Positions 16,167 to 25,002 of a DNA stretch of 51,078 bases are shown here, in pieces. Source of the DNA: an uncultured Pleomorphomonas sp. (lineage in GTDB: Bacteria; Pseudomonadota; Alphaproteobacteria; Rhizobiales; Pleomorphomonadaceae); assembly GCA_937868725.1 (NCBI GenBank), contig CALMMQ010000116.1, positions 1 through 51,078 on the forward strand, in the 5' to 3' direction. The notes under the pieces were generated by a model. That model saw only the letters and a list, made by a program, of their open reading frames with translations, was not told the origin of the DNA and did no database searches. Positions within the stretch are counted from its first letter, which is position 1; each line of letters begins with the position of its first letter. A program made the position numbers and the translations under genes.

Positions 16167-19100
16167 ATGCGCGTCCCCCGGCTGACCCTGGATGACCTCA
16201 GGGCGCGCTTTGCCGAGCGCCCTGCGGCCCTTCTGGATATGGTCGAAGACATCGCCGCCCGCCTGTCCAGGTCAGGCGAGCCGGGCGGATTGCCGACGCC
16301 GATGGCCGCCGATGCCCTGAGAGCCGCCGCGCGGACGCTCCTGACCGACGCGCCCGATCCCGCCAGCCGGCCGCTTTGGGGCGTACCCTACGCGGTGAGC
16401 GATTCCATCGACGTCGCCGGCCTGCCGTCGATGGCCGGAGTGCCGGGCCTTGCCTACGTGACCGATTGCGACGCCGATCTGGTCGGCCGCCTCAAGGCCG
16501 CCGGTGCGCTTTTGGTCGGCAAGACGGGCCTCGCCAGTCCCGACCTTACGACGGCCAGTCCGGACACCGGCACCGCGATCGTCAACGGCTTCGTCGCCTT
16601 TACCGTTGGCATCAGCGCCCTCGACCACGCCGCCGGCACCGTCGTGTCGGTGCGGCCCAGTCCTGGCGACATCAGCACGGCCGGCATCTTCGCTTTTGCC
16701 CCCCACCTCGATCGCCTCGACATCGACGCCGCCGACCTTGGCACGGCCAGCGCCGTCCGGGTCGTCATCGCCGGCCATCGTGCCGGCCGCCCGGCCGGCG
16801 CGCTGCCCGCGCCGCTTCGGGTCGGCGTCGTCAAAGCCGATCGCCCGACCAGCGCACAGCTGGACCTGCGCGGCTGGTCGACCGTGGGAATCGAAGGCGC
16901 CATCTTCTCCGAACTGTCCGGCTGGCTGCGCGACGGCCCGTGGGCGGCCGAACGGCTCGTCGAACTCGAGACCGTCGTCGCCGAAGTACCGGACGTGTTT
17001 GAAGCGGTGATCGGCGCGCGGCTCGGCCGGGCGCGCGCGATGTCGGCCGCCGAGGTGTTCCGGGCCTACGAACGGCTCCGGCTGGCGCAGCGACGGCTCG
17101 CGGCCGCCGCCGCGACGTTCGACGTGCTGCTCGCCCCCGCCGCCCTGCCGCTCTCCGCCTGCGGCTGGGCTTCGGTGGCGGTACCGGTCACCGATCGCGA
17201 AAGCCCCGCCGCCTTGGCCTGGTTCGGGCCAGCGGGCAGCGACGACACGCTGGCCGAGATTGCCACTCTCTTCGCATCCTCCCCGTCGCCGGCGATGGCC
17301 ACCACCCCCCCTCGCCAACCCTCATCCCTGACCTCCCAGGAGACCGTCATGTCCGCCCATCCGCAGAGCAGCGTCCGCGCGCCGGCCCTTCCCACCCATC
17401 CCTGGCGCCTTGTCGAAACCCGCTTCGAGCCCGAGGCCAACCTGCTGCGCGAAACGCTGTTCGCCCTTGGCAACGGTCACATCGGCACACGCGGCAGCCA
17501 TGACGAGGACTGGCGCGGGGACGCCAGCGCCAGCATGGAAGGCACCTACATCAACGGCTTCTACGATACCGAAGCCATCCGCTATCCCGAGAACGCCTAC
17601 GGCTTCGCCCGCACCAACGAGTTCATGCTCAACGTGCCCAATGCCAAGGGTGTCACCATCCTGGTCGACGGCGAGCGTTTCAACCTTGCCGAGGGCGAGA
17701 TTGTCGCCTACGAGCGCCGGCTCGATTTCCGCGATGGCGTGCTGGTGCGCGTCGTCGACTGGACGTCGCCGGCCGGCAAGCGGCTGCGCATCGAGACGGC
17801 CCGTCTCGTCAGCCTCGCCCACAGCGCCATCCTGGCCCAGCGCACGCAAGTGACACCGCTCGACGGTCCGGCCAGCATCACCTTCATCGCCAGCATCGAC
17901 AGCCGCGTCGGCAACGTCGAGGCCGGCGACGATCCGCGCTTCGGTTCGAACGGAGCCGCCGGCGCACTCACCGCCGTCGACACCAGCCTGTCGGCCGGTC
18001 GGTCGGCGCTCGTCTCGCGCACGCGCCATTCCGGTTTGACGTTGCGCACCGAGACCTGGGCCAAGGCGACCGGCGGCGCCGCGCAGGCGCACGGCTTCGA
18101 GACGAACGACGGCCAGCTGCGGCAGACGTTCACGGTCGCCGCCGGGGCCGGCGAGACGGTCAGCCTGCAGAAACTGACGGCGATGGTGACGAGCCGCGAC
18201 CATCCGGCCGACGATCTGGCCGATCGCGCCGCTCAGGCCCTGTCGGCAGCCGAGGCCCTCGGGTTCGACGGCCTGGTCGCCGCCCAGCGCGCCGCCCTCG
18301 ACGCCTTCTGGGCCACGTCGGACATCGAGATTGCCGGCGACGACGCCTTGTCGCAGGGCCTGCACTTCAACCTCTTCCACCTGTTCCAGTCGGCCGGACG
18401 CGACGGCCACACCAACATCGCCGCCAAGGGACTGACCGGCGAGGGCTATGAAGGCCATTCGTTCTGGGACACCGAGATCTACGTGCTGCCGGTGTTCCTG
18501 CGCACCCATCCGGAGATCGCCCGCGCCCTGCTCTGCCACCGCATCGGCTATCTCGACAAGGCGCGCGAACGGGCCCGCGCCCTCGGTCACGACCACGGCG
18601 CCCTCTACCCCTGGCGGACGATCACCGGCGAGGAATGCTCGGCGTACTTCCCGGCCGGCACGGCGCAGTACCACATCAACGCCGACATCGCCTATGCCAT
18701 CAAGCAGTACGTCGACGCCACCGGCGACCTCAGCCTGCTGACGGAAGGCGGCGCCGAAGCCGTGTTCGAGACGGCGCGCATCTGGGCTGATCTCGCCCAT
18801 CTCGTCGACGACAGCTACCGCATCGACGAGGTGACGGGGCCGGACGAATACACCGCCCTCGTCAACAACAACTTCTACACCAACGTCATGGCCAAGACGC
18901 ACCTCGCCTTCGCCGTCGAGGTGGCCGAGCGCCTCGGCGCGGCGGCGCTGGCGCCGCTGATGGCCAGGCTGGCGCTCCGTCCGGACGAGATCGCCCATTG
19001 GGCCGACGTGTCGGACCGCCTGTACCTGCCCTACGACGAACGGCGCGGCATCCACGCCCAGGACGACGCCTTCCTGTCGCGCAAGGTGTGGGACTTCGCC

Positions 19101-20348
19101 AACGTGCCGCGCGAGAATTACCCGCTGCTGCTGCACTACCACCCGCTGGTCATCTACCGCCACCAAGTGTGCAAGCAGGCCGACGTGGTGCTGGCGTTGT
19201 TCCTGCGCGGCGACCTGTTCAGCCGGGCGCAGAAGCAACGCGATTTCGCCTATTACGAGCCGATCACCACTCACGATTCGTCGCTGTCAACCTGCATCCA
19301 CTCGATCATCGCCTCGGAGATCGGCCACCACCGTCAGGCCTACGACTTCTTCATGGACACCGTTCGCCTCGACATCGACAACACCCACGGCAACACCTTC
19401 CACGGCGTGCACACGGCGGCCATGGGCGGCGCCTGGATGGGGGTGGTGCACGGTTTTGCCGGCCTCCGGGCCGAAAACGGCGTACTGCGCTTCAATCCCT
19501 ACCTGCCGGCCGGCTGGAGCAAATACCGCTTCCGCCTCGTCGACCACGGCTGCACGCTCGAAATCACGGTGACGGCGGCAGCGGCCGAGTACCGGCTGGT
19601 GGCGGGCGCGGCCATGCGCATCTTCCATGCCGGCGTGGCCGTCGATCTCGACGCCGCGCAGCCGGTGGCCCGCCAGACGATCCGGCCGCCGTTCACCCGC
19701 CGACGCTTCAAGGCGGTGGTGTTCGACCTCGACGGCGTCATCACCGACACCGCCCGCTTCCACCATCTGGCCTGGAAGCGCCTCGCCGAGAGCATCGGCA
19801 TCGGCTTCGATGCCGAACTGGCCGAGAGCCTCAAGGGCATCGATCGCAAGACGTCGCTGGAGATGATCCTGGCGCGCGGCCACAAAGAGCTGCCCGAAGC
19901 CGAGAAGGCGCGCCTCGCCGATCTCAAGAACGACTGGTACAAGGAACTGATCGGTACCATGACCGAGGCCGACCTGCTGCCGGGGGCGGTGGCGACGCTG
20001 ACGGCGGTGCGCGCCGCCGGGCTCAAGATCGGCCTCGCCTCGGTGAGCCAGAACGCCCCCACCATCCTCAACCGCCTCGGCATCGCCGACCTGTTCGACG
20101 CCGTGGTCGACGCCCGCCTGCTCAAGCGCGGCAAGCCCGATCCGGAGATTTTCGTCAAGGCGGCCGAACAGCTCGGCGTCGCCGCCGCCGACTGCCTCGG
20201 CGTCGAGGACGCGGTGGCCGGCGTCGCCTCGATCAAGGGGGCCGGCATGCCGGCGCTCGGCATCGGCTCGCCCTCGGTGCTGACCGAGGCCGACGCGGTC
20301 ATCCCCGGGCTCGACGCCTTCGCGCTCGACGATTACCTCCTGGGCTGA
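16167..20348 (+). CDS. Pseudo-amidase / GH65 disaccharide phosphorylase / beta-phosphoglucomutase fusion
   Basis: 1393-residue open frame with three modules. Residues 1 to about 370 resemble amidase-signature enzymes of the allophanate hydrolase type (GVPYAVSDSIDVAGLP at 72-87, RLKAAGALLVGKT at 108-120). However, the catalytic Lys is Ser78 and the GGSSSGS segment with both catalytic serines is missing. Residues 395 to about 1170 are GH65, with general acid E894 in VTGPDEYT, and should phosphorolyse an alpha-glucoside (maltose, kojibiose, nigerose or trehalose class) to beta-glucose 1-phosphate. Residues about 1181-1393 are a HAD-type beta-phosphoglucomutase (FDLDGVITD, nucleophile D1187) giving glucose 6-phosphate. 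ATG 16167 has GGAAGGAG five bases upstream. An in-frame ATG at 17349, with its own AGGAG, could start a shorter GH65-PGM protein. Confidence 0.88.
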   Translation: MRVPRLTLDDLRARFAERPAALLDMVEDIAARLSRSGEPGGLPTPMAADALRAAARTLLTDAPDPASRPLWGVPYAVSDSIDVAGLPSMAGVPGLAYVTDCDADLVGRLKAAGALLVGKTGLASPDLTTASPDTGTAIVNGFVAFTVGISALDHAAGTVVSVRPSPGDISTAGIFAFAPHLDRLDIDAADLGTASAVRVVIAGHRAGRPAGALPAPLRVGVVKADRPTSAQLDLRGWSTVGIEGAIFSELSGWLRDGPWAAERLVELETVVAEVPDVFEAVIGARLGRARAMSAAEVFRAYERLRLAQRRLAAAAATFDVLLAPAALPLSACGWASVAVPVTDRESPAALAWFGPAGSDDTLAEIATLFASSPSPAMATTPPRQPSSLTSQETVMSAHPQSSVRAPALPTHPWRLVETRFEPEANLLRETLFALGNGHIGTRGSHDEDWRGDASASMEGTYINGFYDTEAIRYPENAYGFARTNEFMLNVPNAKGVTILVDGERFNLAEGEIVAYERRLDFRDGVLVRVVDWTSPAGKRLRIETARLVSLAHSAILAQRTQVTPLDGPASITFIASIDSRVGNVEAGDDPRFGSNGAAGALTAVDTSLSAGRSALVSRTRHSGLTLRTETWAKATGGAAQAHGFETNDGQLRQTFTVAAGAGETVSLQKLTAMVTSRDHPADDLADRAAQALSAAEALGFDGLVAAQRAALDAFWATSDIEIAGDDALSQGLHFNLFHLFQSAGRDGHTNIAAKGLTGEGYEGHSFWDTEIYVLPVFLRTHPEIARALLCHRIGYLDKARERARALGHDHGALYPWRTITGEECSAYFPAGTAQYHINADIAYAIKQYVDATGDLSLLTEGGAEAVFETARIWADLAHLVDDSYRIDEVTGPDEYTALVNNNFYTNVMAKTHLAFAVEVAERLGAAALAPLMARLALRPDEIAHWADVSDRLYLPYDERRGIHAQDDAFLSRKVWDFANVPRENYPLLLHYHPLVIYRHQVCKQADVVLALFLRGDLFSRAQKQRDFAYYEPITTHDSSLSTCIHSIIASEIGHHRQAYDFFMDTVRLDIDNTHGNTFHGVHTAAMGGAWMGVVHGFAGLRAENGVLRFNPYLPAGWSKYRFRLVDHGCTLEITVTAAAAEYRLVAGAAMRIFHAGVAVDLDAAQPVARQTIRPPFTRRRFKAVVFDLDGVITDTARFHHLAWKRLAESIGIGFDAELAESLKGIDRKTSLEMILARGHKELPEAEKARLADLKNDWYKELIGTMTEADLLPGAVATLTAVRAAGLKIGLASVSQNAPTILNRLGIADLFDAVVDARLLKRGKPDPEIFVKAAEQLGVAAADCLGVEDAVAGVASIKGAGMPALGIGSPSVLTEADAVIPGLDAFALDDYLLG
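17337..17351 (+). promoter_or_regulatory. Internal ribosome site and ATG at the GH65 domain boundary
   Basis: CCCAGGAGACCGTC precedes the in-frame ATG at 17349, exactly where the amidase-like region ends and GH65 homology begins (MSAHPQSS). The SD-like AGGAG is 5-10 bases from the ATG. This suggests the phosphorylase is also, or mainly, made without the N-terminal domain, and that the two were once separate genes now joined by loss of a stop codon. Confidence 0.6.
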
Positions 20349-20355
20349 CGGGCCG

Positions 20356-22527
20356 TCACAGCTCCAGCAGGAAGTAGGTGGTCGGGCCGGCGGGCGTGTC
20401 GTTGGACAGACGAAAACGCACCGGCCCGCTGCCGCTGGCCATTGCCGCGTGGACGACGCCGTCGAGGCCGACGGGGCTGAGCTTCCAGGCCGGCGAGGCG
20501 CGATCGAGGCTGATGTCGGCGCTGCCGGCCCGGATCAGCACCGGCAGGTGGCCGAAATCGTCGATCACCCGCTCGCCGCCGTCGCGGAAGCGCATGTCGG
20601 TGTTGCGGGCGTCGGTGGCGAAGATGAGCAGCAGGCGCCTGGCGCGGTCGAGCGGCGCCTCACCGTCGATGGACGACAGCGCCAGCAGCGCGCCACCGTC
20701 GGCGGTGTCGATGCGCAGGCGCCCGAGAGCCAACGGGGCGCGCAAGGCCGGAAACACCGCCGCCTCGGTCATCGGCGTGACGAGGCGCACCGTGCCGCTG
20801 CCGACGTCGAGCGTTATCTCGCCGGTGTCGCTTTCGAGGCGATGGCTGGCCAGATCGGTGAGGTTGCCGGCCGTCACCGCGCCGCGCTGGCGCAGCGCCG
20901 CCAGGAGTGCCTCGGGTTGGCTGGCGGCGCGCGGCAGACCGATGGCGAGGGGATTGCCGGCCGTGGCGGCCGGCGGCGCGAGGCCGATGCGCGACAATAG
21001 CGCCAGCTGCGTCAGCCGATCGGGTTCGGTCGTCTCCATGCCGCCGACGGGCTCGGGACCGAGGGCGAAGGGCAGCGTGGCGTGGGCCGTCGCCACGTCG
21101 CCGCGCCGGAACAGCAGCGCCGCCAGCGTTTCGCCGGCTCGCGCCACCGGATCGAGGGCGATGGCGTAGGGCAGCATGGCGCGCTTGTGCGGAAACGGCT
21201 CGCCGTAGGCGAGGACGATCGGCCCGTGACCGTGACGGCAGAGGCCGTCCCAGCCCTGCAGCGCGGCGTAGGCCGGCATGACCAGCCCGGCCTCGTAGCG
21301 GAAGCGGTTCCAGAACAGGTGGTCGTACTCGGTGACGACGAACGGCTGGCCGAGCCAGCGGCTGGCGGCGGCAAGGCGGATGTAGCGGACGCCGTCGGCG
21401 ATCGAGCTCGTCTGTTCGAGCCGGCTGCCCGGCGCGTAGCCGCTGGCCCAGTCGTGGTAGGTGTTGATGGTGACGACATCGAGGCCCTGCCGCGATAGGG
21501 CGGTCTGCTCGGTCGGCCAATTGTTGTAGCTCGTCACCAGACCGCGATAGCCGAGGGCGCGCAGCGCCTCGGTCTGGCGGGCGGTGGCGGTGCGTTCGAG
21601 CGCGACGACAAAGCGCGCCATGTCGCGACCGCGGCCGTCGTCGGCGCGGCGGTCGCCGGGGAGGCGCACCGTGCCGTCTTCGAGGCGTTCGCCGGCCGCG
21701 AGACCGCCCCAGGCGGCGGCAAGGGCCGTCGTGTCGGCGTAATGCGCCTTCAGCCAGTCATTGAACGGGGCGGCGAGCAGCGCGTCGTAGGGCGGCGCGC
21801 CGTTGCCGTGCCGCAGCACGCTGTCGAATTCGACGCCGTTCTCGTTGACCAGAACCACCAGCGCCAGCGCTGCGTCGCGGATGGGGGCAAGGCCGGTGTA
21901 GGGATTGACGCGGGCAAGGAACCGCTCCTGGAAGGTGCGCCAATGCTGGAAGGCCGCCTCGTCGAGGGACAGGCGCAGCTTGAAGTCGCTGACCGGGTCC
22001 CAGCGGTCGTCGTGATCGCCGAAGGCGCCGCGCCAGGACGTCATGCCGTCGATGATCCAGGCGATACCGTTGCGCTTCAGGGCGGCGAGCAGATAGTCGA
22101 CGCGGTCGAGCGTCTCCGGATCGAAGTCGAAATCCTTGGCGCGGCCGTTCATCAGGCTGGCGTCGACGAAATGCAGGCGGGCAATGTCGTAGCCGTGCAG
22201 GGCCAGCTGGCGGGCGTAGGCATCGGCGCCGGCGTGATCGGGAAAGCCACCGGAGGCCGGGCTCCAGGCCAGCGAAGCGCACATCAGGCGCAGCGGCCGA
22301 TCGGGCGCGTCGGCGCGCACCAGATGGCCGTCGGGGCTGGCGATGATGCGGCTTGCCGGCGTCAGCGCCGGATTGGGCAGGAGAGCGGAGAAGTCGAGCG
22401 GACTGCCCGGAGACAGCGCCAGCGACACCTCGCGCACCGGCAGCCAGCGATCGCCGGCCGGCACGGCCGATGGCCCGAGAGCGAGCAGCAGCGCCGCGGC
22501 GGCGACGATGCCAGCCGGCCGCGTCAT
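20356..22527 (-). CDS. Secreted clan GH-A-like glycoside hydrolase of the exopolysaccharide cluster
   Basis: 723 residues. An N-terminal signal peptide (TRPAGIVAAAALLLALGPSAVPA) indicates export. A TIM-barrel hydrolase region follows: LVNENGVEFDSVL holds the Asn-Glu acid/base pair and VVTEYDHLFWNRF a plausible nucleophile Glu, the usual clan GH-A arrangement. The C-terminal 200 residues look beta-rich. I cannot name the GH family. ATG 22527 overlaps the stop of the glycosyltransferase by ATGA, so it is the last gene of that operon. A polymer-trimming or polysaccharide-release role is inferred from position, by analogy with hydrolases in other exopolysaccharide operons. Confidence 0.78.
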   Translation of the reverse strand: MTRPAGIVAAAALLLALGPSAVPAGDRWLPVREVSLALSPGSPLDFSALLPNPALTPASRIIASPDGHLVRADAPDRPLRLMCASLAWSPASGGFPDHAGADAYARQLALHGYDIARLHFVDASLMNGRAKDFDFDPETLDRVDYLLAALKRNGIAWIIDGMTSWRGAFGDHDDRWDPVSDFKLRLSLDEAAFQHWRTFQERFLARVNPYTGLAPIRDAALALVVLVNENGVEFDSVLRHGNGAPPYDALLAAPFNDWLKAHYADTTALAAAWGGLAAGERLEDGTVRLPGDRRADDGRGRDMARFVVALERTATARQTEALRALGYRGLVTSYNNWPTEQTALSRQGLDVVTINTYHDWASGYAPGSRLEQTSSIADGVRYIRLAAASRWLGQPFVVTEYDHLFWNRFRYEAGLVMPAYAALQGWDGLCRHGHGPIVLAYGEPFPHKRAMLPYAIALDPVARAGETLAALLFRRGDVATAHATLPFALGPEPVGGMETTEPDRLTQLALLSRIGLAPPAATAGNPLAIGLPRAASQPEALLAALRQRGAVTAGNLTDLASHRLESDTGEITLDVGSGTVRLVTPMTEAAVFPALRAPLALGRLRIDTADGGALLALSSIDGEAPLDRARRLLLIFATDARNTDMRFRDGGERVIDDFGHLPVLIRAGSADISLDRASPAWKLSPVGLDGVVHAAMASGSGPVRFRLSNDTPAGPTTYFLLEL

Positions 22528-23555
22528 GGCCGGCCGTCCCGGACAATGGCGCTCTCGATGGCGCCCCCGGGCGGGCGGCGGGGCGACAGCAAGCCGACCG
22601 GCAACGCGGCGGCGTGGAACAGCCAGGTGACCAGCGTGTACAGGCCCATGCGGACGCCGCGCTTGCGCCAGACGAGCAGGGCGAAAACGGCGAGCAGCAG
22701 AGCGACGGCAAGGGCCAGCGCCAGCCCCTTGTCGGGCACGGCCACGAGCAGCAGCAGCGTCAGCGCCCACCAGACATAGACCATGCTCCAGAGCCGGAGT
22801 TCGGGCAGCTCGCGCCACAGCGTCGTGAGATAGGGCTGGCCGCAAGCGGCGCGAACCAGTTCGCCGATGCCCATCAGGTAGCGGCTCTTCCAGCGCCGCG
22901 CCAGCAGGCGATAGGAGTTGCCGGTGTGGCCGAAATGGCGGACGAAGCAGCGGTCGAGGCGCGTCAGGTGCCAGCCGGCGGCGCGCAGGCGGATGCCAAG
23001 CTCATATTCCTCATAGCCGTGCAGGTTGCGGTCGGTGAGATAGCCGACGCTGTCGATGGCGGCGCGACGGTAAAGGCCGCCGCCGTTCATGCGGTCGATG
23101 TCGCCGATGCGGTTCTCCGGCGCGGCGCGGGTGACGCGGCGGGCGTATTCGAGATTGGCGGTCTGCATTTCCTCGACGTGGCCGGTAACGCCGGCCAACG
23201 TCGGGTCGGCGGCGAGCGCGGCCAGCGCGTCGGCAACAAAGGACGGATCGAGCAGCATGTCGCCGTCCATGACGCAGACGTAATCGCCACGGGCGTACTG
23301 GAACCCCATCTGCGGGCCGAGACCACAGCTGCCGCGGGCCGGCGGCCTGACCTCGACGACCAGCACCGGGTAGGTGGCGGCGATGGCGGTGGTGTCGTCG
23401 GTCGAGCCGCTGTCGGCGACGATCACCTCGCCGTCGCGGCCGGCCAGCGCCGTCAGGGCGCTGTCGATGGCGGCGCCGATGCGCTTTGCCTCGTTGAGGG
23501 TCTTGATGATCACCGAAACGGTCAATGGTACCTCCGCCTCGCCTCTGCTGGTCAT
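22524..23555 (-). CDS. Glycosyltransferase family 2 protein with C-terminal membrane segments
   Basis: About 343 residues. The GT2 domain starts with VSVIIKTLNEAKRIGAAI, includes the nucleotide-binding ADSGSTDDT region and a DxD-type motif in VMDGDMLLD, and has the acceptor-side motif NLHGYEEYELGIRLRAAG (an ED-like motif). At least two hydrophobic segments follow (ALTLLLLVAVPDKGLALALAVALLLAVFALLV). It adds a sugar to the growing repeat unit on the inner membrane. The start is uncertain: ATG 23555 has no ribosome site, whereas TTG 23525 has CGGAGG eight bases upstream and starts just at the GT2 domain. It overlaps the hydrolase gene by 4 bp. Confidence 0.88.
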   Translation of the reverse strand: MTSRGEAEVPLTVSVIIKTLNEAKRIGAAIDSALTALAGRDGEVIVADSGSTDDTTAIAATYPVLVVEVRPPARGSCGLGPQMGFQYARGDYVCVMDGDMLLDPSFVADALAALAADPTLAGVTGHVEEMQTANLEYARRVTRAAPENRIGDIDRMNGGGLYRRAAIDSVGYLTDRNLHGYEEYELGIRLRAAGWHLTRLDRCFVRHFGHTGNSYRLLARRWKSRYLMGIGELVRAACGQPYLTTLWRELPELRLWSMVYVWWALTLLLLVAVPDKGLALALAVALLLAVFALLVWRKRGVRMGLYTLVTWLFHAAALPVGLLSPRRPPGGAIESAIVRDGRP

Positions 23556-23571
23556 CGTTCGGGCGCGGCCA

Positions 23572-24783
23572 TCATAGCCGACGCCGCATCGCTTCGGCAT
23601 AGACGACGCCGGTCTTCTGGGCCACCGAGCTCCAGTCATAGGCGCAGGCGATGTCGCGCATGCGCTGCTGCGCCTTGGCGGCGTCCTCGGGTTCGCTCAG
23701 CTTGCGGGCCATGGCGCGGGTCAGCGCTTCGGTGTCGCCCAGCGGGAAATAGTCGTCGAGGGTCAGCTCGAGGTCGAGATTGGCCCTGATGTTGCTCGCC
23801 AGCACCGGCAGGCCGTGCGCCAGCGCCTCGAGCAGCGCGATGGGCATGCCCTCATGGCTCGAAGGCAGCACGAACAGCGCCGCCCGGCTGAACAGTTCGG
23901 CCAGCCGCTGACCGGTCTGGAAGCCGGTCAGCACGACGTTGGGCGTCGCCGCCGCGGCCGCCGCCACCTCGCGGGCGTAGGCCGATTCGAACTCGGCGTT
24001 GCCAGCCAGCACCAGCTTGATGTCGGAGCGGCCGAGTTTTTCGAAGGCGCGGATCAGGTCGAGCTGGCGCTTTTCCGGCACGAAGCGGGCCGCCAGCAGG
24101 ATGTAGCGCCGCGGCGCGAGCGCGAACTCATCGAGAATGCCGGTCTCGCCGATCACGGGCAGAGCGTTGACGCCGTTGGGGATGAAGGTCACCGGCACGC
24201 CATAGCGGCCGCGCATGGTGTCGGCCACGTCCCTGGCAATGGAGATGCGGCCATTGGCGATGCGCATGCCGAGAAACTCGCCGACGTGCAGCATGGCCTT
24301 GGCAAAGCGGCCCCACTTCTGGCGATCGTAGTCGTAGCCATGGTGGGTGACGACGACATTGAGGCCGAACAGGCGGGCCAGCGGCACGGTCAGCGACGGG
24401 CCGATGGCGTGGATGTGCAGCACGTCCGGCCGCTTCCAGGCGGCGTAGCAGACGCCGAGCAGGGTGTGGACCAAGGCCTCGAGCGTGGTGCTGCGCGGCG
24501 CCCACAGCGAGCGGATGGTGATACCCTCCCAGTAGGTCATGGACTGGCAATAGCGGCTGCGGCCGATCACCTCGATCTGCCAGCCGCGCTTGGCCAGCTC
24601 CCAGCCCAGCATTTCGACGTGCTTTTCGACACCACCCTGGACATTGGGAATGCCACGCAGGCCGACCATCATCACCCGGCCGATGGCCGGGCGGACGGCC
24701 GCGTCGGCAGGCGCGACCGGCGGCGCCAGCACAGTCGATGCCGGATTGATCGTGGTTGGCGACTTGTCGGTCTGGGCGGACAT
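23572..24783 (-). CDS. Glycosyltransferase family 4 (DUF1972-type N-terminus)
   Basis: 403 residues. The GT-B N-domain begins RVMMVGLRGIPNVQGGVEKHVEMLGWELAKRGW (about 36-68), with VTHHGYDYDRQKWG typical of rhamnosyl- and glucosyltransferases carrying the DUF1972 domain. The C-domain has LLAARFVPEKRQLDLIRAFEKL and the EGMPIALLEALAHGLPVLAS donor-site motif (E-x7-E). It transfers a sugar in repeat-unit assembly in the cytosol. I start at ATG 24783 with GGGGAA upstream; a GTG at 24804 is an in-frame alternative. It begins the three-gene block that follows the AT-rich gap at 24784-25002. Confidence 0.88.
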   Translation of the reverse strand: MSAQTDKSPTTINPASTVLAPPVAPADAAVRPAIGRVMMVGLRGIPNVQGGVEKHVEMLGWELAKRGWQIEVIGRSRYCQSMTYWEGITIRSLWAPRSTTLEALVHTLLGVCYAAWKRPDVLHIHAIGPSLTVPLARLFGLNVVVTHHGYDYDRQKWGRFAKAMLHVGEFLGMRIANGRISIARDVADTMRGRYGVPVTFIPNGVNALPVIGETGILDEFALAPRRYILLAARFVPEKRQLDLIRAFEKLGRSDIKLVLAGNAEFESAYAREVAAAAAATPNVVLTGFQTGQRLAELFSRAALFVLPSSHEGMPIALLEALAHGLPVLASNIRANLDLELTLDDYFPLGDTEALTRAMARKLSEPEDAAKAQQRMRDIACAYDWSSVAQKTGVVYAEAMRRRL

Positions 24784-25002
24784 GGTGTTCCCCGTGTGTG
24801 ACACATGGGAGAAACACTAGCTCGCAGCTCCGTAAATCCGTTGAAGCCAATCGGTACAATTTTATCAAAATCGGAGATTACTCAAATTGGACAGCAGATA
24901 ATTTCTTGGTTAACCTGAATTATACACTATTCAGAATCCGGATTTTCGTTCGATTTACCATATCCGTCTCGACACCGTCTCCAAGGCTTGCGCCAGCTCA
25001 CC
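24784..25002 (-). promoter_or_regulatory. AT-rich promoter region splitting the exopolysaccharide operon
   Basis: The 219-bp gap is markedly AT-rich compared with its surroundings. On the minus strand a TTTGAG (24881-24886) and TAAAAT (24859-24864) pair with 16-bp spacing makes a plausible sigma-70 promoter. A perfect TATAAT lies at 24919-24924 but has no good -35. Transcription would enter the glycosyltransferase gene at 24783. I see no coding sequence in it. Confidence 0.5.

Noticed and set aside
16167-17348. Active amidase or allophanate hydrolase
   Set aside because: The catalytic Lys is Ser and the serine-rich GGSSSGS segment is missing, so hydrolysis by the family mechanism is not possible.
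24784-25002. Mobile element remnant in the AT-rich gap
   Set aside because: No terminal inverted repeats, target duplications or transposase fragments were seen.
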